DNA from: Balanoglossus misakiensis
Taxonomy: Eukaryota > Hemichordata
Length of the DNA stretch: 64,000 nucleotides
Direction of reading: 5' to 3'
NCBI GenBank assembly: GCA_040954595.2
Contig: CM082588.2
Span: 434,001-498,000, forward strand
The translations under genes and the position numbers were made by a program. The notes beneath the pieces were generated by a model. It saw only the letters and a program-made list of their open reading frames with translations. It did not search any database and was not told the DNA's origin. Positions 33,413 through 46,132 of this stretch are shown one piece after another; within the stretch, counting starts at the first letter, position 1; each line of letters opens with the position of its first letter.

Positions 33413-35189
33413 CTAGCTGTATTCTACGAACAAGTTCAACATCACCCTTGATTTGCATAACTCTATGCAGAACACAAACCCATGCCCCAGGTGATTGACG
33501 CAAAGCTCACCAAACAACCATAAACGTGATTGTGACGGCGACGATGGTTCCTTCAGGGCAGATTTACCTGCATTAAGGGACTGGTGACATTCACAACTGG
33601 CGCGTCCTTGAGATTGTCTATATTCGCTGTACGCCCTTCGTTGCCAAGTCGCCTATCGCAGGATCTTACCATCGCCAGAGCTCCGTTTGAGAGAGAAAGT
33701 TTTCAGGATCCTACGTTCAGTTTTTCAGAAATTCCTTGTGTTGTCATTTTTAGTGCCAAACCATCGAAACGATGTTTAATATCACGTCGTGTGTTTAATT
33801 TGAAATGGTATGATAGACACTTTGCCAAGCCGTTCAATTCAATGTGTGCGGCATCTTATGTTATTGCGACAACATGTCGATATGCATATGTAGTCGTGGT
33901 AGATAGAATTAAAGGAATATAAGTAAGAGAAAGGGTGACTTGAGTACAACTGTTGGGGAAAAATCAAAACACACTATAAACAGAAAGACATATGTGACCT
34001 CACGTGAGTTTTTGGTGACCCACCTGTCGAGAATTATACATTATATATTTCAGTCCAAATCGGATTTCTATAAGCCGATCGGCGTCAGTCAAATTGACCG
34101 GAAGCATCGTCACTTTCTGTCTTGAATTACATATCGCCTTCATTTCATTGTTTATCTTAAATCATAACCTTTAAGTTTGACATTTGAGTGAATGGATCAC
34201 GGTGTGTAATAATTATTACTTTATGAGATTTTGTAATGTCATGAGAAAATGTGAGCTTGGAAATTTGATCGTATTAACTGCTGGACAAGTTTTTTTTGCA
34301 CATTTAATATGAGTTCTGGCGAATATAGCATTGTAGCTTCTCTTTGACTTTCTGCAACTGGCTTTTGATTATTTTTATACTGAAAAACAAGCAGTTTGCA
34401 AACAAAAAAGTCAATGCAGTTTTACAGACTCCAGTTTATTGAGATTGTTATGGATATTTTATAATCACAAAATACACATGCATCTCTGAAGAGCAGTAGA
34501 CTATCATATCGTTGGCTGATTAAGCCATCCAAACCTTGTGGAACTCACGTTTGTGTTGGAGCAGATCTAGACCACGCGGTATAAATGAAACTGAAACACG
34601 TCAACCAAAACTTCCATAATTGTCTTTCCTTTGTGTCTCAGTTTTTTTATCACCCGTTTACCTGCGTTGCCCATGAATATCTCATATCACAAAATTAGTG
34701 TCATTTGATATGGTATTCAATGAGAACACAAGATTATTTGGGTCTGATTATAATCTCTGTCATCTTTGCCCGCAAGTATGATGAACGATCACCAAGTTCA
34801 ATCTCGACATCAGACGGTTAGGGATCTGAATCACAGCACCACCCATCTGTCTCCTCAAAAAACAAAATTGATTTTCTTTCGCTCGTGCAACGCCGGCAGT
34901 ATCGAGTAAAATTCCTGGTGCGTTGAGTAATTATGACTGCAACTCATTGAAAAGATTTTAGAATTGAATGAAGATTGCAATTTATGGCATCATTTTAACA
35001 ATTAAGATAATTATAGATCCCATGTGAGATGACAGTGATGAATTTTGTGATTTTTTTTAATGATAAGCTTCGGTTTTTACTCCTATTTCGCTGGGTTTTA
35101 ATGCCGCCCTAACAGTAATGAGGGCAAGAGGCCGTCGGCTTGTGTTTGCTCGTCGGTTGGCTTTTGCTTGGCACTCTTCTAAGTTACCT

Positions 35190-35290
35190 GCTCGCTCACA
35201 GCTAGCTGCAATAATTGTAACGGGTGCTGCGAACACCAGTCAACCTGGCAGTACCCGCTACTATCATTACAGCTAGCTCACAGCGTCTGG
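35190..35290. repeat. Imperfect ~100-bp fold-back (hairpin) element
   Basis: The left arm cgctcacagctagctg and the right arm cagctagctcacagcg face each other around an inner stem (gggtgctgc / gcagtaccc). The whole can fold into one long hairpin, as in a small non-autonomous transposon or a structured RNA. Confidence 0.6.
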
Positions 35291-38200
35291 CGGAGAAAAA
35301 GAAGGATTTTCTCTGGGTTTAATCTCCAATGCTGTCCATCCACTTTCAACAGGTTGACATTTGCGCGTAGCCCTTCAGCTTGACCACACTGCCTTCTTTC
35401 CATGACGACCGCAGTCACGTGACTGGATCGAGATATAATGATCTAATTCAATTTTCGTATTAGTCACTTTCTGTAGGTAGTAGAGAGAGACTCATTCTGA
35501 AAACCAAAGCGGCTCAGTTGAAAGAAGTGAGCAGATGATGCTCGCGAATATTAAGCTCCCTTGGTGCACAATTGAAAATTAATACCATAGCAGAGAACAA
35601 TCTATTCCTATCTTAAGAAGTATCACTTTACAGCCCGACTAAATACACCCTCATCTGTTTTATGAATATGATAACAAAGATTCCACCTAAATGACAAATA
35701 GTGAATTAGGCCTTGCAGAAATGCCTAATTTATTCATTACGCGCAATGTTTCTCTTCCCAATGTCGGCCTTTCTTTATTGCACCGACACCGACTCATTAT
35801 TCCGAAGAACCCGTACAAATTCCTGGTGGAATATGAAAGTCAAAACATAAAGAGGGGAAATCAACTCTAGAAAATCAAACCAGAAAATTGTAATGCCGTT
35901 GAATGTTGGTGCATAATATGCTTGGATGATGAACAGTTGGGTCTGTCTTGATAGGTGTCTTCCGGTGGTGTTGATAGGCTTGTGCAAAACGTCTCTGTGC
36001 TGCGTCACAGATCTCCCTATTAAAGTATAAAAAGACAACGTGGTATTAATTTGATTATTCTACTACAGCTGTCTCGTAGTGGTCGTGAATGTCTGGTTTT
36101 GAAGGTTTGATGAGAGGGGGGATTTTGTTCTTGCAATCGTTTTCACAATCTGTGATTTGGTCACATTAAACGTCACTATCTTGAAAGTGACGTGTGTCAC
36201 CAACGCCCAAACTGCTTATTTTTTGGCGATAATTGCAAAATTAGAGAAGTCAGAGAGAACACTTTAACAGTAAAGTTATTATCAGTTAAATACCTGTGAT
36301 TGTCATAGAAGTCGACAAAATTGGCTAAATTTCCCTTCAATTTTGGGATTTTACGGCTGGATACCTTGCTGACCTGAATTATTCATATTGGGCAATTCTA
36401 AGAAATAAACGTCACCCCAGAAACAAAATTGATCAGGTTCAACACAGTTACACAAATTGTGGAGTTGTGTACATAAAGCATGTAACATGACCGTGAGTGT
36501 TTCAAGTTTATAGTCAATGATCATGACCTCGCGTTGACTTTAAAATAAGCAAACTCTCTCTCATACACACCCTTATTAAGTAATAATGAGAACTCGCTTT
36601 ATTGAACCCGTATCGTTTTACACCGTGGAGTTTTGATGATGTCATTGGTAGCCATAGGGAAGCAAAAACACCTCTGTATGCTTGATTTGTAATTTGGGTT
36701 GATAGACTGCATCGATGAGAGAATCTATTTAATTAACGATTCGGGCCACGATTAGTAAGGCAATACTTCAGAGTAAACTTATTGTTGATTTCAAACATAA
36801 CACAGCTGTACAATTACAGCGATCGCCTTTTACAATATGTATCCAGGCCTTATCCAGTTTCTTTCGCACTTTACACACGACGTTCAAATATGCTCGCTTA
36901 ACTGTTTTTCCCCCTGATTTTCGTAATCTATCGATTTCCTGTTGCCAGACAACGTTTTCTAGGGAAAAGTGATAGTTGTATTTAAGGCCTACATGTTTGA
37001 TCGGAAAGCGACGAAATTGAATTGTTTAAAAGTTTTTTTTATACAAATTTGAAGCTGTTATGAACTCGCATGGGGGGTCAACAAATGTTGGAAAAGCTTC
37101 GAGTGACTTCTGCATCCCTAATGAGTAGTGGTGTAGCTTTGGACCTTGCCAGTATCGCACGGGAGATCGACATATATTACCGCCCCAGGCAACTTTTAAT
37201 ATTCCCAATATTTCCAACATTCTGTCAAATCCATGCAATAATTACCTGAATAATTTCTGTGAGACGAAGACTATTACCAAATGTATATGTTACGAGGTCG
37301 TTATCTTGGCTTTGACATGTTTCATGCACAGTAAATTACACTCGCACACGTGTCCACTTCAGCAGGCCAACTTCCGTCAGATCATGCGTTTCTCGGCAAT
37401 GAACGCTGTCTGTCTGTCAAAAACACGCGAAGGGTTGACTGCTCTCATTGCAGTAACTCAAATACACATAACATTCTGCGAATCATGCACTGTTTTCTGC
37501 ATTAGTGTCAGTCCCCATTCAAATTCTACGTTTGCCTCATGAAATATTTCAGTCTTTACCAGTTTACGATATCCACTTTCCTATGATTGGGTGGTCTCTA
37601 ATTGATGTCGACTTTCAAACATTTTTGTCGCCAAAACCCCCCATTCAGAATTTTATCCATCGTGCTGTCTCTTTAACAAAAATACATTTTTCAATTTCGC
37701 CGGCACCTGTGTCAATAATCCCCCAAACAATCATATCTACAATTAATACGTTTTATTTATTTTCAGTAATATTTGGCCATCACAAGGTACTCCCTAACTT
37801 CCTCGTCTATAACTTTATATTTCTACTAAATAAAGTGCACTCGGAAATGTTTTAATGAATAAAAATAAATATTGACCAACGATTAGGTTCATTGCTCGCT
37901 GATTTCAATGTAGAAAGGAATGTATAAGTTCTGCTACAGACAGTTTTTGCACGCCAATAGGCCCAACACACAGACACGTATTAACATAATTGTGTCACGT
38001 GACTACCACCTGCTGACTCGTCTGACCACTCATCGGACGCGTTTCACCTATGTATATTACCCGGCTACGACAAACAACCCAATCTTGTGTACGATTGGAA
38101 ATTTACTGTCAATAAATGTGCCGACTTTGATTTGAACACCCACAATGGGATGGGGTGACCCATAGCGTACAGGTCATTTCTGGTATAGAATTGGGGGGAT

Positions 38201-38604
38201 TGACCTATTTCAGACAAGTAGGAGAAGGGGTCAATGCAAATCTGTGAATCAGAGCAACGTAGACATGTAACACCTGTGTAGAAGGAAATCTGATTGGTCA
38301 AGCACATGACTTGCTCTACTTTGTTGTATTTGCTATTGGCCAGCAAGAAGGCATTCAATGTATACATGCAAATGATTGGTCGAAAGCAATAGTTTGCGCA
38401 TGCATATTCAGTTAGGTTCATGTCACGTGGATGACCTGCCACGCTATTTACGTGTTGACCACTGGTCAGGATGGATCTTGTCAACTTCTCTGATATTTCT
38501 GATACGATAGTGACATTGAACGGTTTGTGTTGTTACAGTTTGACCGTGTCCGTGGTAATACGCGACTCCCATGGACACAAGACGAAGCCAAGACAGACGA
38601 GGCG

Positions 38605-38698
38605 ATGGTGGGAGAATTGAATCTGACCAAAGCACAAGAACGTGAGCGGTTCAACCGACCCAGAAGACGTCATCAACGCTTCTCATTGGGACATGAAG
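38605..38698 (+). CDS. Candidate plus-strand exon P1 (31 codons)
   Basis: ATG begins MVGELNLTKAQERERFNRPR and continues RRHQRFSLGHE, ending G|GTACGT with one nucleotide over. The frame is also open upstream to a possible acceptor at 38538 (ttacag), giving FDRVRGNTRLPWTQDEAKTD before the Met, so it may be an internal exon rather than a first exon. The highly basic, charged composition favours real coding. I recognise no family. Confidence 0.45.
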
Positions 38699-38765
38699 GT
38701 ACGTGATTGCTGTGTTATTTAATGTGTGTGAGTGATTTGAGTTTCTCGACTGCCGTCTTGTTTTC

Positions 38766-38888
38766 ATGCAAATTAGTAAACAACCATACTTTTATTCTTT
38801 ATTAAATAATTTTTTGATATGATAATATCCTCATTTCATAATAATGCCGTAAATACTTATTTAAATATGGTTGTTTACTATTTTGCAT
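38766..38888. repeat. MITE-like fold-back with ~23-bp terminal inverted repeats
   Basis: The left end atgcaaattagtaaacaacc and the right end ggttgtttactattttgcat are inverted copies with two mismatches, extending inward through accata. The element is 123 bp and AT-rich inside. No transposase frame is present. It lies 70 bp after candidate exon P1. Confidence 0.75.
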
Positions 38889-39753
38889 AGAAGCAATGGG
38901 GCAGTCGTGTTTTTATTGGATAAATGGATGGCAAGAGCAATGGGTCACATGACCTGGAGTGGTATAGTCAAACTATTTCTGCATTTGCAAGGGATAGGGC
39001 TAGCTTGACGAGACTTTAAAATAAACCACGTGATTCAAATCGTACTTCAAAATAATATCCATGTAAACCAAATGGTTTGCTCCCGTCTATATGTGACATA
39101 TCCCTGAAACATGTCAACATATGGAGGCATCGGAACCAGGAGAAACAAGCGTGGCCTCGTCAACTAGTTTGACACTCAAAACCCCACCACAAATTATCTG
39201 TCTAGGGTTTGATATTCCTCTTACGGCCCATCGCTAACTCTAAACAATATGGCTTAGTTTCGTGGTTTTTAAATGACTTTAAACAATTTCAAGTGAGCGT
39301 GTGCATTTTTACCGCATGCCTCGAGATCATAGGCTGCCGTTGGGGTTAATGACACGTGTACAGCGGCCAATGAATACGGTGAGGGTCTGAATTATTACCG
39401 AACGCGGCGCCTAGTAACATCAATCTTGGTGACCACACAGCTGTCGCCACCGACTGTACCCTAAAAATTAAAACTCGTTTGCCAACTTTTCATCAGTCGT
39501 ACAAGCACATAGATAGCGGCGGAGAAGATCGCCACGTTCCGTCGATGCGCCTGTCCAGGACTTAACAAAATAGCAGTTGCATGAAAAATGGCGATGAGCA
39601 ACACGCGAGATTCAGGTCATCGTCGGTTTAATTAATCATATGGGCGTCAAGAATAGACAACTGTCATGGATATGTGTTAAATTATATCCTTAATGCGTTT
39701 TACGTACCTTGGAATAGTGTTTGCGGGGTAGGGAGCGTTTCAAGCCGCTTAGA

Positions 39754-39838
39754 ATGGACTTTACCTTAGAGCGATATGCATTTCTGGGTGTCTTTTGGAG
39801 AACACTGATTCGCGCCTTTCAAAGGATAATTTTTCTCG
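39754..39838 (+). CDS. Weak candidate plus-strand first exon P2 (28 codons)
   Basis: ATG begins MDFTLERYAFLGVFWRTLIR, an aromatic/hydrophobic N-terminus, and ends G|GTAAAC (moderate donor) with one nucleotide over. The frame stays open for another 34 codons past the donor, so use of the splice site is uncertain. Confidence 0.25.
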
Positions 39839-42206
39839 GTAAACGCCCCTGGAAATTTAAAAATGTTGTATTTAATGTGCGTGTATTTGGAACGGCATTT
39901 TTTGTTATTTTGTCTGGATTCATTGCTGATAGATACAGATAGTCAAAGGTTTGAATGAAAAAATGTCGTTTTCATCGCCTCTTTTTTCAATTTTACGCTC
40001 AGCATGCGATTGGTTCTTTTCCGACTGACTTTTCCTATTCAAGTGGTGAAATTACACCGTGGCTCTATAAAATGTAGTTATACAAACCGGTAAATATAAT
40101 ACTGCAGAACTACCACTACATCGAACCAATCAGAGGGCCCGATTACCGAACCCTGCAAGGCATGATTGATGTCATGACAACAAAGGGGTGCATTGTGGGA
40201 CTGACAGGCGATAAATGAGAGAATGAGAAAATCGTAGCAAGAGGGACGTCTTAGATTGTTGGGTGTTCGTGGGTATATATTTGGCAGTTATTGTGATGAA
40301 ATTGGTTTCATAGAAAATGCCGGCTTTAGCACGTCATTAATTGAAAACTATGGTATCGTATTTTAGCACTGGTTGGTTACAAGTGATAATTAACATTACA
40401 CTGGTGGTACCAAGACCACACCATAATGACAAACTTGTTGTATTCCCATTCCTGCTAGACATAATAATGTTAACATATGAAAGCAACCCCTCCCCGTCTC
40501 TGATAGATTGTATCGTAAAAAATAAACCTCCCTTCCCCGACAGAATTTATCGCAAAAATGCAGATATATGTCTACAGTCAGCGTACCGCCAGCCTGTTCA
40601 ACAGTGTTAGGTTTGAGAAGGCGATCAAAATTGTATCATATGATTTTAAATGAAACCAAATGCAAAGAACGACTGTTAGAAACAAGCGCCTGTCTGACAC
40701 TCGTCGGGTAAATCCCATCACGCCACAGATGTACTCGAAGGATGTCACACTAGATGGTTTATGACATAAACCAAGAGAGTGACAGATTTTGGCAGAATTG
40801 TCAATAAATTAAAAATGCCCCACCGCATGATCATACTCGTCGCAGTCGTAAATTATTCCCCAATTAAAAAAAAGTCTAACTGATGTTGTCTAATGCGATG
40901 ATGGTTTAAGACTCATTCGGTCAGCCAGGGTTCATCTCATGCATAAGCCGTATTATGGATAGTCTTGTGAAAAGCTGATAATAGTCAACTCTGGTGTAAG
41001 AGATATCTTCATTTGGACAAAAGAGACCAGGCATTTCTTGATCCTACGTGCCATGGGAGGGGATGATAAAAGTATGCCGTTGGCTGAAAACATCTTGTTT
41101 TACCTCACATAGAGCATAGGGTTTAGGCTGAAAAGCTTGTTTCTAAAAGAAGGGGAATTGGTATAATACCAGACATCCAAAACAATCAATGAATTTCTTG
41201 AACTGTACAAATCTTTGTAAAGTGTTGTCACAATCTCGTGGTTTTAATTTTATACCGAATTCAAAGGTCAGATTAGAATCACGCTTTCCATATATTTTAC
41301 AATCCGAAAGAAATTAAACTTGTTTGCAGAACACAACATGTTGCCTTTGTGTGATATGCCGCTACGCCTTGCAGCTATCGTCGCCAACGCCCTGCGCAGT
41401 TGTAGTCGCCCGCAGTTTCCCGACGCCGTCGCTCAGTGATTTACAATCGTCATTCGTAATCGCTCATCGCTGTCGCCATAGCTTTTGCCTGTGGTCGAAT
41501 CCACTCAAAGTCCGCTGTTGGTTTCAAACCATTAGAAGAAGTTCTATGCGGAGAAAAGGGCCTCGCAGTCCAATTTCATTCATATTTTTGTTATATCGAT
41601 ACATCATTGAATATGCATGACCAGGGTACAAATTTCTTCAAAGCACAGAGCCGTAATTGTCGACGTTCACAAAATTATGACGGAGAAAATCTAGGAGGTC
41701 TTTGTTATTCAATGGCGCACAATTATCTCAAAACAAAGAAAATATAAATGTTACGGAAGCTTATCGATGTCTTATTATAAACTAATCAGACCGAATACAA
41801 AATGATGGATGACAGTGTGCCCAAAAACAAACCAGAGTTGGTGAGCGGTGTCATTATTTTATGGACGCGCATCCACTAAAATCGTTTTGAACTTGCCATG
41901 GCAACATGTAATGTTTTTAGCGAGCAGTCATTTCCACGATTATATTCACCAACGAAGTAACACTGTGGTAATAAGCGGTCAAGTATGATTGTGTTTATCG
42001 ACAAGTGTTCCTTTCCTGTGTCTGTATAAATTTACGAACGGCACAAACTAGAACTATTTCGTGATTTTAAGAGTCCCGGAATTAATATTGCACAAATCAA
42101 TTGAAATCTATGAAACTGCATTGACATTTTCCAAATTTCTTATTTTTCAGTAAAAAATATTATATAAAAATAACCGCGTAGAACAGGGAAATGTAAACTA
42201 TTTTCA

Positions 42207-42236
42207 GACTATTTTCAGACTATTTTCGAGATCTTA
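42207..42236 (+). repeat. Short tandem repeat (actattttcag)
   Basis: Nearly three consecutive copies of an 11-bp unit. Confidence 0.9.
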
Positions 42237-45200
42237 TATCACAAAGTATTTCCAATCGTGTTTTCGCAAAAATGATAAGAAAGGGCACCATCTTCAGGAA
42301 AAAATATCCATGCGCACTTCGACTATGGTTCCTCTATTAAGAAACCGCCCGAGGCCGTTGATAGGCTATGTATTTGACTGTGATATTATAGAAGATTTCT
42401 ACGCAATTACCAACGACCGGCCCGTTTGATGTCATCATTGTTGGAAGCAATTTGATATTTAAATTGAAGTATTGGATGGAACGGACGGAAAAAAGAAAAC
42501 ACCACTTTCGCGTGATTTTTTATCTTTCCGCGAAAATATTTAAATCGACTTTGAAAATCGTTAGCGGGAAAGAATGGGTTTTGTGCCCTTTGTCGCCAAT
42601 TATGTGCAGTTAAATCGAAATGAATGTCAAATTTCGATGTTGAACAAGGCTTTCATATTGAGCAAGGGTTAGCTTTTGGTGAAAGGGGACTGGGAAATGA
42701 AAAATAAGTTTGTTGATATGTCACTTATATTATTCGACGTCGTTTTTAGACGTGACGCGTGATAGCAAGAGAGAAGAACTCGAGCCAAAAGGCGAAATGT
42801 CAGGATACACGTTTGCCTGTAGTCGCAAGTGTCATTTGAAGGGTGAAAAAAGCTGCCAATTATGGGTCTATGTATTTTGAATGATAGTAAGAGGTCTCTA
42901 AATGACAGCGAAGGTGAGGCGATCAAACACGACAGCCGAAAATGAAATCGTTTTGTTGTTGGTCTCCAAATGAAAACGCAAGAGCCATGGTATTCACTTC
43001 ATTGAGACTCGACACGCGTGCTTTGAATTCAAATTTGGTTTCAGCCCCAAAGAAGCTTTAGCCGTCCTTTCTCTTACACCCGATTATGGTCTCAACACAA
43101 AGGGCTGCGTTGCCAGTGGCAACCATTCGACGCATTATATGGTGCTTTTAAACTTGAACAATAAGCCGAGACGCGTGGACGCATATGGCAGGCAACAATG
43201 TCACTGTAGTGTTGAACAACACAACCATTTCATCAACAAAGATGCATAGAATAAATTCAAAGTGATTCTTGGAGTAGCCAAAGTTCAAATATAGGGTAAG
43301 TTTCTTCAATTCAGCACACATTAAAAGCGAACCATGCATGATTATTCAAGATTGGAATACTCAGCTCCCCTCAGACTACCCCCACCCCTGCCTACAAGAC
43401 ATGATGCACTTCAGTTTGAAACACAATCTACTTCATTTTGTTATCGCGTTTTCTACACAAACCTATCAGTCCATCTATGAAATCCGCGAAATTGTGCAAA
43501 ACTTTCCTCCTCAAATCTTGTTAAATACTATATTACATAACAAAACAAGTCGCGGTGAAATTGCCGCCGTGTGTATTTCAGATAGTCGAGACCATAGCGG
43601 CATGGAGTTGGCTATGTCCACAATGAAACACGCAGATCTCCACTAAGCAGCCGTTTTGGTTGTATTCCAGTTTCCATAGTTACCGCAGCCTCTGATAAAG
43701 TATCTTGACTGAGACGGAGTGTTGATCTTAGTCATAATTGTCTTTCAAGTACGCATTGATAGCGATAAGAGACAAAGAACAACTAAAGTTATGTGTGCCA
43801 CAACTGTTATAGTAAGTCCACTCCTAAAGATCGGTTCAACAAAGACACAACATACATTCAGAAACGATCATAGATTATTATCTCCGGCGAATTTTTTACC
43901 GATATTAGAATATCCACAAATTTCTTTTATTCGCGAAAATAATACACTTTTGGGTTGCTGGTCATTAGGAGAATCTGTAGCATTTGGGTGGCAGTCTGGC
44001 TGAATTGCTGAAATACAAACACAGAGAACTTTATAAAATCCACAGCAAAGAACGTTGTAAATCACTCACTTTTCCACGGAGCCATTTACACGAGAAGTGG
44101 TCCATCTCAGCAGAATTGTACGTAGACCAGCAACAATGTCAAATAACAAACCTCTGGGTGCGTTTCTGGGGCAATGTTTATGCCAGAAAAATCGCTTTAT
44201 AAAGTATATTTTAAATAAAAAAATTGTGAATAATATTTGTCCCGAAAAGATTACGTAAATGTTATCGAGGCGTCCAGGATCAGTAGAAAAGATTCTTTAA
44301 CTTGATGAGTTTTGAGTAAGACAATGTGTAAAATTATTTTATCTTCGATAGATTATTATTATTAATCAATTGATATACGAATGTGTAATATTTCATCTGT
44401 ACTACAATAAATAGATAAATTGACCCATGAAAAACAAAGGCGAATTGATCAATAAAAACTGTAACGAATTATCAAATCGAACTATTATTAAAATCGATCT
44501 TGTGATAAAAAGTAGACTAACTAACGCGACCACGAAGAAAACGAAAACTTCTGTTCAGGAATAAAGTGTACCAGAATGCACGAATTCATTTATTGGTTGC
44601 AGCCAGAAAAGGGCATTATTTAGAGATGTTTACAGGCGATAGGTTTTGTGGTTATTTGTGACAAATACGGCATGAAATCACATTGCTTCTCGCTTGACCT
44701 ACAGACATTGCTATTGTTCTGATGAACTGAGGCTGTAGCCGCCTCGTCTATAACCATCGTCGCTTTACAACTTTGTAATTCACACATTACTATTCCCAGT
44801 AATCCTATATTTTCTTGACTAGAACTTTGCGAAATGTCCGCCGTGTTTTTTTATAATTAGCTGTAAAATAAAATAGCTTTTCATGGCACAAACACTTTAA
44901 ACTATATCAACGCACATGCGGTTTCTGGAATCGTTTTAATTTATCCGAATGGAAATTTCGTCACGGCTGGTAACCTGTAAATCTCGTATCGGACTGAATA
45001 TTTTTTCAGGTTCAGATTGTGAATAGAATGTGTAAATACAGAGAAAGTGGGGCTTCGTGCCTACGCTATCTATTGTATATCGAGGCCTATCTCCCGACAC
45101 ATCTGTCAAAAATCGCAGCACCGCTCACCACGCATAAACAACACTCCGCAATGCTTAAATTCAAGTAAAACTCTGAAAGTTTGCTTTACGTTTGAAAACT

Positions 45201-46119
45201 GCGACCGCGTTATATTGAACATGGGCGACTACGGGCGTAATCTCTTTGTTAAAATAAAATTCGGAACCGTGTATTATACAGGCCATAACATAATAACTTT
45301 ATTTGATAAGTAGCTGATCCAATATCGTTTCATCCCCGAAACGTGGAACGCCAGATCCAATTGAAAAGAACTTGAACGCGAATAATCGGATGTTGTCACC
45401 TTGACTTCAATTTTTCAATGGATGTAGTGTTGATTGCTCGAAGACACGAAATAGGGAACAAGGTCTTTTAAGACCAGGCATATTTGACTCTCCTTTCGGC
45501 GAGCCACTTACAATAGGATCAATATACAAACTAGAGGCCGGTTTTCCCATTAAGAGATTAAGACTTAGTTCCATATGTCAAGTGGACCCAGAAAAAAGTT
45601 AAGAACCAAACAGTCGTCATGTCTGATGATTTTTGTTGTCACTGAGAGGAAAGTCAACTAGCACCCTCTGTTCATTTTCTGTGGAACTTTGGGAAATCAT
45701 ATTTCAAACTAAGGTCATGTTTCAAAACCATGAGTTAGCGTTATCCTATGTAATTACTAACGACCAATGCTGATATCAACTTTACATCAATCTTGTGCCG
45801 GCGAACGTCAAAACCACTCGTCGTTACGGATTGCTTAGATCTGCAGTTCAGTTTGTCTTCTAAAATCACACAATAATTGGTCACATGATAAAGAACTGAT
45901 CCGGGTCTGTAGCGTATATTCTCTTCTTTGACACGAAAGAAATTTGAGATTTAGACCTATACATAAACTCTAGGTTGGTGGTTTAAACATAGTTTTGGTG
46001 GAAGGGAAACATATTTGTTCTGAAACGCCAATTTTCGGAAATGTTCTAAAAATCAATAAAGAAAGCACAACAACAACGGTCATTTCCATTGAAGCACACG
46101 CATGCATTCAGCACGTGCA

Positions 46120-46132
46120 CCCCCCCCCCCCC
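46120..46132 (+). repeat. Poly-C run
   Basis: Thirteen consecutive C; length may be unreliable in sequencing. Confidence 0.95.

Larger units (their letters stand above)
32405..38538. other. Gene-poor region
   Basis: No exon with convincing borders is seen. It contains a CCCT/CT tract near 33366-33412 and a fold-back element at 35190-35290. Frames of about 110 codons at 33584-33922 and 37505-37855 lack splice sites or family resemblance. Confidence 0.55.
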
